DNA from: DAIDJD01 sp035485275 | GTDB taxonomy: Bacteria; Oederibacteriota; JAJYGY01; DAIDJD01 | Length of the DNA: 64,000 nt | Direction: 5' to 3' | Assembly: GCA_035485275.1 (NCBI GenBank) | Contig: DATHOE010000035.1 | Coordinates: forward strand, 1 to 64,000 | Shown: piece after piece, positions 34,604 to 42,181 of the stretch | Position numbering within the stretch: the first letter of the stretch is position 1 | Layout of the letters: every line of letters begins with the position of its first letter | Made by a program: the position numbers and the translations under genes | The notes under the pieces: model-generated | Told to the model about the DNA's origin: nothing | What the model saw: the letters and a program-made list of their open reading frames with translations, nothing else | Database searches by the model: none

Positions 34604-34736
34604 CTTCGCCTCCTTGGCGCCAAAATATGGCGCTGAGCTAAGGCGAACTCAAAGGCCTGATATGTCCGAGGGAATACGACATGTTAAAGTTGCACACCAC
34701 AGGCCAGTCTCTAAAATACAATTTGGGGCAATAAAA

Positions 34737-35324
34737 ATGAATATACCGAACGATATTTCTAGGCATTCTGCAATCTTGAACGCGCTTTCTTCCATAAGTA
34801 AAGATAGGTGTTTCCCAAAAAAAGTTATCGTTGGACATTGGGAGGATTATCTATTTTTTGATACTTTTGGAACGATATTCGATCCGTGCTTTATCGATGT
34901 GAAAAATTTACTTTTGAGTGAGGAGAAAGCTTCCGTTGTTGCGTTGATTAATCTTAAAAATATTTCCCTAGATGACTGGGCCGAACCACCAGCAATATTT
35001 ATTGAAAAAGATATGGAGGCGAAGGACTACATATTTTCATTAGAGCAGAAAGAGGCGCCCCCTGGTTGGAGATTTTTGATGGATCGTTATGTCTGCGCAT
35101 CGGACACGGGCAATTGGTCTATCTATTGTGAAAGACAAAATAACATAGCGGTTTTCGCGTTTCGGGAAGACTTTCCGAAATTAATTTGTTCGCGAGTCCA
35201 ATTATTATTAAAAGCAAAATCAATAAAATTTTCTTCTCCTACTGGAAACGACGCGTTGTTCGATTTTATTGACTTACTACCGGATTGGAGATTTACCTTA
35301 GTAACCGAGCACACTTTGATGTAG
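34737..35324 (+). CDS. AT-rich cargo ORF of unknown function
   Basis: 195 residues starting M-N-I-P-N-D-I-S-R-H. It differs sharply from all neighbours in base and codon use: A/T-ending codons dominate (AAA, TTT, ATT, AAT) in a GC-rich chromosome. It contains G-H-W-E-D-Y-L-F-F-D, P-P-G-W-R-F-L-M-D-R-Y and W-S-I-Y-C-E-R-Q-N-N-I-A-V-F-A-F-R-E, with no signal peptide or membrane helix. An in-frame ATG at 34662 would add 25 residues. It sits just outside the IS right end and is bracketed by the inverted repeat 34642-34651 / 35392-35401. I do not recognise it; a small accessory or immunity-type protein is only a guess. Confidence 0.55.
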   Translation: MNIPNDISRHSAILNALSSISKDRCFPKKVIVGHWEDYLFFDTFGTIFDPCFIDVKNLLLSEEKASVVALINLKNISLDDWAEPPAIFIEKDMEAKDYIFSLEQKEAPPGWRFLMDRYVCASDTGNWSIYCERQNNIAVFAFREDFPKLICSRVQLLLKAKSIKFSSPTGNDALFDFIDLLPDWRFTLVTEHTLM

Positions 35325-35391
35325 ATGGTGTGTGGCTGGTATCGGTGTAGTGGATACAATAACATGTCGTAGTTCGGTCTGACCTCCTGTC

Positions 35392-35416
35392 TGAGTTCGC
35401 CACATTTGGTTCGGCC
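35392..35416 (+). repeat. IS-end-like sequence beyond the cargo ORF
   Basis: TGAGTTCGCC at 35392-35401 is the exact inverse of GGCGAACTCA at 34642-34651 by the IS right end. CCACATTTGGT at 35400-35410 repeats the 11 bp at 31600-31610 by the IS left end, in the same orientation. This may be a solo end of a related element. The rest of 35325-35565 shows no gene. Confidence 0.45.
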
Positions 35417-35565
35417 TGACGGGAAAGCCTTCGAAGGGCATTAGCGGAATTGCCAGCCCTCTATTCTGGGTATAATCCGTATTCATTTCGATTCGATCAC
35501 GTTTAGGAAATATCTTCGAGACGGCGACCAGCTTCAAACCGGGCTTTCGACCGCTACCGCCGCCC

Positions 35566-36714
35566 CTAAACTTCCGAATGCGTCAGCAAAAAGTGCCTCA
35601 AACTGTCCCTGCGGTCCATGACGTCGTTGTAGCCCGTGCGCAGGAGCTTGCCGGTGTAGTGGTGGTCGAAGGCCACATAGCTGCCCAGGTCCGAACCGCT
35701 GCGGCGTTTCACGCCCATGCCCCGCAGGAGGTGGCGCAGGGCCCAGGGGTAGCGTTCCGTCATGCCGCCCGCCCAGGCCCCCAGGTCCCTGGAGGGCTGC
35801 AGGGATTCCGCGTCGATGATGCGCCAGTCGTGCTGCATAGCCTCGCGCGCCAGGGGGTCCATGGCGTGCAGGGTGCGGTTGAAGCGGCGCAGGCGGTCCA
35901 GGTCGCTTTCCAGGGTGTCCAGGAACATGGCGTTGAGGACCACGCCGGCCACGTCGGCGAAGGTGATGGGCCGGCCGGGCCGCTGGTTGATCTCCATCAG
36001 GCGGTCGGGATCCGGGATCTTGCGCACCCCGATGGCCATCAGCGCGGTTGCGCCCATATGCAGGGAAGGGCTCAGGGGCGAGAGCAGGCGCAGGGTGCCG
36101 TCGCCGTAGTGGGCGACCCCGATTTTGGTGGGCGGGAAAAACACCGGTATGGCGCTGCTCGCCAGGATGTGGTCGGAGCTGAGCGAGGAGCGCCAGCCCA
36201 GATGGTTGTTGCGGATCCAGTCCTTGCGGCCGGCTTCGGCGTCGTAGAAGGTGATGGCGCAGCCGGATATGTAGTTGGTTGCGGTGACGGCGAAGGCCTG
36301 CAAACGGCCTTCCTGCACATGGCGGTGGATGCGGTCGAAGTCGACGTTGTCCTCAATTAGTTTCCTTAAGGGCGCGTTGTCGAGCAGGTGGCTGGACGCC
36401 AGGCGGGGCAGCACGCCCCCGGAAAGCAGGCCGCGCAGCACCGAGGCCGCGTTCCCCAGCACCCCCAGGGAATCGGCGCGGAAGACCTTGTCTATGGTCA
36501 GGGTGTTCCAGAGGGTCCAGAGGCGTTCGGCGCCGTTTTGGAAGTCGTCGGAATAATGGGCCAGGTGGCAGGCGTTGATCGACCCGGCCGACAGGCCCGT
36601 CAGGATCTGAAAAGGGCTTTTTTTGTGGGGCCAAAGTTCGGCCAGGGCGCGGACGGCGCCGGCTTGATAGGCGGCCCGGGCACCGCCGCCGGTCAGGACC
36701 AGGGCAAGGCGTTT
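35566..36714 (-). CDS. Patatin-like phospholipase
   Basis: A serine-aspartate lipid acyl hydrolase of the patatin/RssA type, 382 residues from GTG 36714. The oxyanion loop G-G-G-A-R-A-A-Y-Q, nucleophile elbow G-L-S-A-G-S and the catalytic Asp in Y-G-D-G-T are present. The C-terminal half (H-A-M-D-P-L-A-R-E, D-F-type helices) is typical of larger bacterial patatins. No signal peptide is seen. A TTG at 36747 would add 11 residues; I prefer the GTG because family members usually begin just before the L-V-L-T-G-G-G strand. It is divergent from feoA. Confidence 0.9.
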   Translation of the reverse strand, partial: KRLALVLTGGGARAAYQAGAVRALAELWPHKKSPFQILTGLSAGSINACHLAHYSDDFQNGAERLWTLWNTLTIDKVFRADSLGVLGNAASVLRGLLSGGVLPRLASSHLLDNAPLRKLIEDNVDFDRIHRHVQEGRLQAFAVTATNYISGCAITFYDAEAGRKDWIRNNHLGWRSSLSSDHILASSAIPVFFPPTKIGVAHYGDGTLRLLSPLSPSLHMGATALMAIGVRKIPDPDRLMEINQRPGRPITFADVAGVVLNAMFLDTLESDLDRLRRFNRTLHAMDPLAREAMQHDWRIIDAESLQPSRDLGAWAGGMTERYPWALRHLLRGMGVKRRSGSDLGSYVAFDHHYTGKLLRTGYNDVMDRRDSLRHFLLTHSEV

Positions 36715-36816
36715 CACGAAAAGCGCTTTAGGGAGGCGGGAAAACAAAGAGGCATGGGGGGATAATACGCGTCAAAATCGCATTCCACAAAGATTACTTT
36801 AAAGTCATGTTTATAT

Positions 36817-36852
36817 TTGACAGGCCTGTCCGGAAAAGCTAATGTTGACATT
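36817..36852 (+). promoter_or_regulatory. Promoter and palindromes upstream of feoAB
   Basis: TTGACA (36817-36822), 17 bp, then TAATGT (36840-36845). A perfect 12-bp palindrome GACAGGCCTGTC (36819-36830) overlaps the -35 box, and AATGT-TG-ACATT (36841-36852) overlaps the -10 and start region. Either could be the operator of an iron-responsive regulator; neither matches the classical Fur box I know. Confidence 0.5.
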
Positions 36853-36884
36853 CAAATTCAATACCCTTTTGAGGCAAGCGCACC

Positions 36885-37112
36885 ATGAGTCTGACCTTGG
36901 ACCTCCTTGAAGACGGCCAGAGCGGCACCATAGACGGCCTGCGTTTGCAGCAGGCTTCCACCGTGCGCCTGATGGAGATGGGTTTGTTTGAAGGCAGCCG
37001 CGTGACCGTGCTGCGCCGGGCCCCCATGGGCGATCCCATGGAGATCCAGGTGGGGGACTACCGCCTGAGCCTGCGCCGCAATGAAGCCGCTTTGGTGGAC
37101 ATAGCGTCGTGA
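36885..37112 (+). CDS. feoA: Ferrous iron transport protein A
   Basis: A 75-residue SH3-like cytoplasmic protein that supports the FeoB ferrous-iron transporter. Typical features: L-M-E-M-G-L-F-E-G-S-R-V-T-V-L-R-R-A-P-M-G-D-P and the C-terminal L-S-L-R-R-N-E-A strand. The length is normal. Its TGA overlaps the feoB GTG (GTGA). The promoter at 36817 is 40 bp upstream, and GAGG at 36871-36874 is a distant ribosome-binding site. Confidence 0.95.
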   Translation: MSLTLDLLEDGQSGTIDGLRLQQASTVRLMEMGLFEGSRVTVLRRAPMGDPMEIQVGDYRLSLRRNEAALVDIAS

Positions 37113-39097
37113 GTCCGGCCCGTTTCAGGGTGGCTTTGGCGGGCAACCCCAATGTAGGGAAGACCACCCTGTTCAACGCCCTGACCGGGCTCAATCAGCG
37201 CACTGGAAACTACCCCGGCGTCACGGTCAGTTGGCATGTGGGCCAATGGGACCTTCCGGGCGGCGGCGTGGAACTGGTGGACCTGCCGGGTTCCTACTCC
37301 CTGACCGCGCTCAGCCCGGACGAAGACTTGGTTCAGAAGCTTTTGCAGGGCCTGGAAGGCCCAGCCCCTTCGGCCCTTTTGGCCATCATCGACGCCAGCA
37401 ACCCCGAACGGAACCTGTACTTTCTGTCCCAGCTCATGGATTTGGGCCTTCCGACCGTGGTGGCCCTGAACATGGGCGACGTGGCCGAGTCCAAAGGCCT
37501 GAAGGTGGACGCCCAGGCCCTGTCCAAGGCCCTGGGTGTCCGCGTAGTCGCCATCCGGGCCCACAAAAAGGACGGGCTTCAGGCCCTGGCCGAGGCCATG
37601 GAGCGCTGTGTGGGCGAAGGCAAGGCGGCCAAGGGGCCGGGCCTGCCCCTGAACGGCGCCGCGGCCGCGGATCCGGCCGTGATCCGGGGCCGCTACGAAT
37701 GGGCCCGCAACAAGCTGGCGGACGTCATCACCCGCAGCGAGGTGGGGGTGCGCTTCTCGGACCGGGTGGACAAGGTGCTGACCCACCGCGTCTGGGGCGT
37801 GCTGGCCCTGGTCCTGGTGATGGGCATGATCTTCCAAAGCATCTACGCCTGGTCCCAGCCCCTCATGGACCTTCTTGAGGCCTTCGTGGACTGGGGCGGC
37901 AAACTCATCCTGAGCCCCCTGCCCGCGGGCATCCTCAAGGACCTGCTGTCCGACGGGGTCATCGCCGGGGTCGGCAGCATCCTCGTCTTCGTGCCGCAGA
38001 TCGCGGTCCTGTTCTTCTTCATCGCCATCCTTGAGGACTGCGGCTACATGGCCCGCAGCGCCTTCCTCATGGACCGCCTCTTCGCCAAGCTGGGCCTGTC
38101 GGGCCGCAGCTTCATCCCCCTGCTCAGCAGCTTCGCCTGCGCCGTGCCGGGCATCCTGGCCACCCGCACCATCGCCGACCGCAAGGAGCGCCTGACCACC
38201 ATGCTGGTGGCCCCGCTCATGAGCTGTTCGGCGCGCCTGCCCGTGTACACCGTCCTGATCGCCGCCTTCCTGCCGGGCCGGCGCGTCTTCGGCTTCATCG
38301 ACCAGCGAGCCCTGGTCCTCTTGGCGCTGTACTGCCTGGGCGTGGCCGTGGCCGTGCCGGTGGCCTTTTTGCTGCGCAAATACATGAAAGCCGGGGCGGC
38401 CCCGCTCTTCCTGATCGAACTGCCGGGCTACAAGTGGCCGGACGTGCACACGGTCGCGCGCCGGGTGACGGAGCAGTGCCGGGAATTCGTGGCCAACGCC
38501 GGCACCATCATCCTGGCCGTGGCCGTGGTGGTGTGGGCTTTAGGGGCCTTTCCTCGGCCCCAGGCCCTCTTCGACGGCTTCCAGGCCCGCCGCCAGGCCG
38601 TGGAGCTGCAGGTCGCGAGCGCCCCGGTCAAGGCCGCCGAGGGCGCGGCGCTCGACCGGCTTGAGCAGGGCGAACTGATGCGCCAAAGCTGGCTGGGGCG
38701 CCTGGGCCGCACGATCAACCCCCTCTTCGAGCCCCTGGGCTGGGACTGGCGGGTGACCATGGCGGCCCTGGCGAGCATCCCGGCCCGCGAGGTGGTCATC
38801 GGCAGCATGGGAACCATCTTCAGCGCCACGGGCGGGGACGGGGACAGCGGCGGCCTGCGCCAGGCCCTGGCCCAGGCCCGCCGGGACGACGGGACGCCCG
38901 TGTTCACCATCGCCGTGGCCCTGAGCCTCATGGTCTTCTTCGCGCTCTGCGCCCAGTGCGCCTCGACCCTGGCGGTGATCCGCCGGGAAAGCGGCCACTG
39001 GGGCTGGGCCGCCTTCACGTTTTCCTACATGACCGTGCTGGCCTGGGGCGCAGGGGCCCTGGTGTTCCACGCGGCCGTGGCCTGTGGACTGGGCTAA
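37109..39097 (+). CDS. feoB: Ferrous iron transport protein B
   Basis: GTP-dependent ferrous-iron importer of the inner membrane, 662 residues. G-protein domain: G12-N-P-N-V-G-K-T19, D-L-P-G-S-Y-S-L (G3) and N-M-G-D-V (G4). The membrane part has the duplicated gate regions with G-Y-M-A-R-S-A-F-L-M-D and S-F-A-C-A-V-P-G-I-L-A-T-R, plus L-M-S-C-S-A-R-L-P-V-Y with its gating Cys, and ends in A-L-C-A-Q-C-A-S-T-L. The start is GTG inside the feoA stop. Complete and intact. Confidence 0.97.
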   Translation: MSPARFRVALAGNPNVGKTTLFNALTGLNQRTGNYPGVTVSWHVGQWDLPGGGVELVDLPGSYSLTALSPDEDLVQKLLQGLEGPAPSALLAIIDASNPERNLYFLSQLMDLGLPTVVALNMGDVAESKGLKVDAQALSKALGVRVVAIRAHKKDGLQALAEAMERCVGEGKAAKGPGLPLNGAAAADPAVIRGRYEWARNKLADVITRSEVGVRFSDRVDKVLTHRVWGVLALVLVMGMIFQSIYAWSQPLMDLLEAFVDWGGKLILSPLPAGILKDLLSDGVIAGVGSILVFVPQIAVLFFFIAILEDCGYMARSAFLMDRLFAKLGLSGRSFIPLLSSFACAVPGILATRTIADRKERLTTMLVAPLMSCSARLPVYTVLIAAFLPGRRVFGFIDQRALVLLALYCLGVAVAVPVAFLLRKYMKAGAAPLFLIELPGYKWPDVHTVARRVTEQCREFVANAGTIILAVAVVVWALGAFPRPQALFDGFQARRQAVELQVASAPVKAAEGAALDRLEQGELMRQSWLGRLGRTINPLFEPLGWDWRVTMAALASIPAREVVIGSMGTIFSATGGDGDSGGLRQALAQARRDDGTPVFTIAVALSLMVFFALCAQCASTLAVIRRESGHWGWAAFTFSYMTVLAWGAGALVFHAAVACGLG

Positions 39098-39100
39098 GCC

Positions 39101-39247
39101 GTGCGCCTGCACCCGCAAGACATCATCGTTTTCGTAGTCGTGGCCTTCGCCGCCTATTACCTGATCCGGCGCCTGGCCTTCAGCGCCCAGGGACATTCCG
39201 GCGGCGCCTGCTCCAAATGCACCTGCGAGGACAAGAAAGCGGACTGA
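39101..39247 (+). CDS. FeoB-associated Cys-rich small membrane protein
   Basis: A 48-residue protein from a GTG 3 bp after the feoB stop: one membrane helix (I-I-V-F-V-V-V-A-F-A-A-Y-Y-L-I) followed by a short tail H-S-G-G-A-C-S-K-C-T-C-E-D-K-K. This helix-plus-Cys tail is the pattern of FeoB-associated Cys-rich proteins and plays the positional role of FeoC. The Cys residues may bind iron; that is inference. Confidence 0.7.
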   Translation: MRLHPQDIIVFVVVAFAAYYLIRRLAFSAQGHSGGACSKCTCEDKKAD

Positions 39248-39290
39248 AGACACCCGCGCGGGCAGCTGTCCGCGCCTCCTGGAGGAACGC

Positions 39291-40628
39291 ATGCCGAAGA
39301 TCACGTTCATGGGCGCCGGTAGCACCGTGTTCGCGAAGAACGTGCTCGGGGACAGCCTCCTGACGCCGAGCCTGAAGGACGCCCAGATCGCGCTCTACGA
39401 CATCGACCGGGGCCGTCTGTCCGACTCCAAGCTGATGCTGGACAACCTCAACGTCAACCTCAACCAGGGCCGCGCCAAAATCACGGCCTACTGCGGACCG
39501 GCCGCCCGCAAGGCCGCCCTCAAGGACGCGGACTACGTCATCAACGCCATCCAGGTGGGCGGCTACAAGCCCGGCACGGTGACCGACTTCGAGATCCCCA
39601 AGAAGTACGGCCTGCGCCAGACCATCGCCGACACCCTGGGGATCGGGGGCATCTTCCGGGCCCTGCGCACCATCCCGGTGGTGCTCGATTTCTGCGAAGA
39701 CATGAAGCAGGTCTGCCCGGACGCCTGGCTTTTGAACTACAGCAACCCCATGGCCATGCTCATGGGCGGCGTGCTGCGGGGAAGCGACATCCGCGGCGTG
39801 GGACTGTGCCACAGCGTGCAGGTCTGCGCCGAGCACCTGCTCAAGCCCTTGGGGCTCTGGGACGGTCTGCAGGACCTGAGCTGGCAGATCGCGGGCATCA
39901 ACCACATGGCCTGGCTGCTGGAGATCAAGGACGGGGACAAGGACCTCTACCCGGAGATCAAGCGCCGGGCCGCCAAGATGAACGCCGCCGCACGCAAAAA
40001 GGGCGGGAAAAAGCATTGGGACATGGTGCGCTATGAGATGATGCGGCACTTCGGCTACTACACGACCGAGTCCTCCGAGCACAACGCCGAGTACACGCCC
40101 TATTGGATCAAGAAGGTGGCGCCCCAGCTGATCAGGGAATTCAACATCCCCCTGGACGAATACCCCCGCCGCTGCGTCCGCCAGATCAAGAACTGGAACA
40201 GCCGGCGCAAGGACCTGGTCTCGGCCAAGAACCTCGACCATACCCGCACCTTCGAGTACGGCTCCTACATCATGGAGGCCATGGAGACCGGCAAGCCCTT
40301 CAGGATCGCCGGCAACATCATGAACACGGGCCTGATCACCAACCTGCCGTCCAAGGCCGTGGTGGAGGTCCCCTGCCTCGTGGACAAGAACGGTGTGCAG
40401 GGCGTCTTCGTCGGCGACCTGCCCGAGCCCTGCGCGGCCCTGAACCGCACCAACATCAACGTCCAGAACCTGACCGTGGAGGCGGCCCTGACCAAGTCCA
40501 AGGACCGCATCTACCAGGCCGCCATGCTGGATCCGCACATGTCCAGCGAGCTGACCCTGGACCAGATCCGCTCCCTGTGCGACGACCTGATCAAGGCCCA
40601 CGGCCGCCTGCTGCCCAAGTACCACTGA
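39291..40628 (+). CDS. GH4-family alpha-glucosidase/alpha-galactosidase
   Basis: NAD- and metal-dependent glycosidase of family GH4, 445 residues. Rossmann motif I-T-F-M-G-A-G-S-T-V-F near the N-terminus, Y-D-I-D for cofactor binding, N-Y-S-N-P-M-A-M near residue 150 and G-L-C-H-S-V-Q with the metal-binding Cys and a conserved His (G-I-N-H-M-A). This pattern fits the MelA/AglA subgroup; the exact sugar cannot be read. GGAGG at 39281-39285 is 5 bp before the ATG. No sugar transporter is adjacent. Confidence 0.93.
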   Translation: MPKITFMGAGSTVFAKNVLGDSLLTPSLKDAQIALYDIDRGRLSDSKLMLDNLNVNLNQGRAKITAYCGPAARKAALKDADYVINAIQVGGYKPGTVTDFEIPKKYGLRQTIADTLGIGGIFRALRTIPVVLDFCEDMKQVCPDAWLLNYSNPMAMLMGGVLRGSDIRGVGLCHSVQVCAEHLLKPLGLWDGLQDLSWQIAGINHMAWLLEIKDGDKDLYPEIKRRAAKMNAAARKKGGKKHWDMVRYEMMRHFGYYTTESSEHNAEYTPYWIKKVAPQLIREFNIPLDEYPRRCVRQIKNWNSRRKDLVSAKNLDHTRTFEYGSYIMEAMETGKPFRIAGNIMNTGLITNLPSKAVVEVPCLVDKNGVQGVFVGDLPEPCAALNRTNINVQNLTVEAALTKSKDRIYQAAMLDPHMSSELTLDQIRSLCDDLIKAHGRLLPKYH

Positions 40629-40629
40629 C

Positions 40630-40821
40630 ATGAAGGCGCGCGTCACCGGCAAAGGGCGAGTGACGGTTCCCTAGCCCATTCGGGATGCATTGGGCCTAAG
40701 AGCCGGTGCCGGCGTGGATTTCAGCGTCAACGCTGTGGGCGAGCTTGTCTTAGGTAAGCATGTTGGACGGCAAGGCAAAATGGCCCGTTTGGACCGCTTT
40801 GACGGCCCGTGGCGGGGCTGA
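40630..40821 (+). pseudogene. AbrB/MazE-type antitoxin gene with an in-frame TAG
   Basis: The frame starting at ATG 40630 reads M-K-A-R-V-T-G-K-G-R-V-T-V-P, then TAG (40672-40674), then P-I-R-D-A-L-G-L-R-A-G-A-G-V-D-F, then about 40 more codons to TGA at 40819-40821. This is the swapped-hairpin AbrB antitoxin pattern (V-T-S-K-G-Q-V-T-I-P-K-P-I-R), with Lys/Glu-type codon 15 changed to a stop. No toxin gene follows. Confidence 0.75.
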
Positions 40822-40854
40822 GATTCACTGGCGGACAAAGGATCTTATGGCACT

Positions 40855-40879
40855 ACTGCGGGGACGAAGTCCCCGCAGT
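40855..40879. terminator. Perfect 11-bp hairpin between convergent genes
   Basis: ACTGCGGGGAC (40855-40865), loop GAA, GTCCCCGCAGT (40869-40879). It lies between the converging GH4 gene and GNAT gene. There is no strong T tract on the plus strand (TAACGCTTTT follows), so a terminator role is possible but not certain. The remaining sequence in 40629-40944 has no other gene I can support. Confidence 0.4.
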
Positions 40880-40944
40880 TAACGCTTTTGATGGAAACAC
40901 CGGTGGTGATCTTGTGGAGCCATAATGGAATTTTACCAAAGGAT

Positions 40945-41418
40945 CTAAAGTAAAACTTTTTCCATCTTCGCCGCTTCCAAGCTCACCTCTTGATTCAGTT
41001 TGAATAGGCCGTCTGCCAATTTTTTGTAGCCCATTTTCAGATAAAAGGCTTCAGCCTGAATCGAAGAACTCAGATGCACGGACTTGAAACCGTTCCCGCG
41101 GGCGACAGCCTCCAAGGCTCCGCACAGTAGGCTGCCGGCCCCCAGGAGCACATGATCCGGCGAAACGTATACGGCCCGGATTTCATCGCGGCGAATGCCT
41201 CCGAAGCCCACCACCTGCCCGTTTTGGATGGCGACGAACATGCTTTCACCGTCCGACATGCTTTGGACATAGCTCTCCGGTCTTTTGCCCGCGCACCAGG
41301 TTTCAATTTGCTTGGAAGAATAGTGCGGCCCATCCAGCCGCCGGATGGAGTCCAAGTGCACCCGGCAGATGGCTTCGGCGTCCATCGCGTTCGCCTCCCT
41401 GACCGTCAGGTCCCTCAT
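40945..41418 (-). CDS. GNAT-family N-acetyltransferase
   Basis: 157 residues. Acetyl-CoA binding motif region: I-R-A-V-Y-V-S-P-D-H-V-L-L-G-A-G-S-L-L (motif A, with the Q/R-x-x-G-x-G/A loop reduced to L-L-G-A-G) followed by A-F-Y-L-K-M-G-Y-K (motif B). The N-terminus R-E-A-N-A-M-D-A-E-A-I is usual for the fold. The acceptor is unknown. It is the third gene of a minus-strand unit, starting 4 bp after the hydrolase stop. Confidence 0.85.
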   Translation of the reverse strand: MRDLTVREANAMDAEAICRVHLDSIRRLDGPHYSSKQIETWCAGKRPESYVQSMSDGESMFVAIQNGQVVGFGGIRRDEIRAVYVSPDHVLLGAGSLLCGALEAVARGNGFKSVHLSSSIQAEAFYLKMGYKKLADGLFKLNQEVSLEAAKMEKVLL

Positions 41419-41422
41419 CCGC

Positions 41423-42181
41423 TTACCTCAAAAATTCCTCCACCGCCGCGTTGAACTCGTCCTTCGCGTCCACATGGATCCAGTGCCCGCCGGGAAGGTC
41501 CAGCACCCTCAAGGTGGGGAAAAAGCGCCGGGTCAGGGCCAGCCCTTCGGGGCCCACGATAGCGCTCTGCTTGCCGTGGATCAGCAGGGTCGGCCCGAGG
41601 TAGGGAGCGGCTTCGGGGACCTGGGCCAGGATTTTCGGGTGGTCCTCGCGCAGTCCTTCCAGGTCCAGGCGCCATTGGAAGCCGCCCGCGGGCGTGGACA
41701 CGAGGTTCTTCAGCAGGAAGCGCCGGGTCTCAAGCAGGGGCTCGGCGTCGCGCAGGAAGGGCTCGGCTTCGTCGCGCCGGGTCAGGCCGGCGAGGGGCAC
41801 CCGCGCCATGTCGTCCAGGAGGGCCGTGAACACGGGCGGGACCTGGGCCATGGTGATGTCTGCGAGGACCAGGCGCTCCACCAGGCCGGGATGGCGCAGG
41901 GCCAGGGCCATGGCCACCTTTCCGCCCAGGCTGTGCCCGAGCACCGCGGCCTTGGAAAGGCCCTCGGCGCCCATGGTCTCGGCCACGTCGTCGGCCATGC
42001 CGTCCAGGGTGTAGGGGCGGCCGTGGGGGCTGCGTCCGTGCCCCCGCAGGTCCATGAGCAGGCTGCGGTGCGAGGCCTTCAGGTGGTCGGCCAGGGGCCA
42101 CAGGTTGTCCCCCGAACCCAGGAAGCCGTGCAGGCACACCAGGGGACTGCCCTGCCCGATGGCTTGGCTATACAGGATCAT
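41423..42181 (-). CDS. Alpha/beta hydrolase, YbfF-like esterase
   Basis: 252 residues from an ATG that overlaps the acyl-CoA ligase stop by 4 bp. C-L-H-G-F-L-G-S-G-D-N-L-W near the N-terminus, M-D-L-R-G-H-G-R-S, nucleophile elbow G-H-S-L-G-G, an acid in the L-L-I-H-G-K-Q-S region and catalytic His in P-G-G-H-W-I-H. This combination is closest to YbfF-type esterases acting on acyl esters or acyl-CoA. Co-transcription with the acyl-CoA ligase fits a fatty-acid role. Confidence 0.87.
   Translation of the reverse strand: MILYSQAIGQGSPLVCLHGFLGSGDNLWPLADHLKASHRSLLMDLRGHGRSPHGRPYTLDGMADDVAETMGAEGLSKAAVLGHSLGGKVAMALALRHPGLVERLVLADITMAQVPPVFTALLDDMARVPLAGLTRRDEAEPFLRDAEPLLETRRFLLKNLVSTPAGGFQWRLDLEGLREDHPKILAQVPEAAPYLGPTLLIHGKQSAIVGPEGLALTRRFFPTLRVLDLPGGHWIHVDAKDEFNAAVEEFLR

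Larger units (their letters stand above)
31590..34650 (-). mobile_element. IS-like element with two DDE transposases
   Basis: Contains two minus-strand transposase genes of different sequence (32813-34603 and 31636-33252) and no other genes. The ends look imperfectly inverted: CCACATTTGGTAGCCC on the plus strand at 31600-31615 compares with CCATATTTTGGCGCC on the minus strand at about 34619-34633. Boundaries are approximate. The G+C is lower than in the housekeeping genes. The family is uncertain: both integrase cores look like the IS3/IS481 'rve' fold. Confidence 0.6.

Noticed and set aside
31600..35410. The 11-bp direct repeat as a target-site duplication of one large composite transposon
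   Set aside because: The copies continue as similar IS-end-like sequence beyond the 11 bp and the length is unusual for a target duplication; a solo IS end explains it better.
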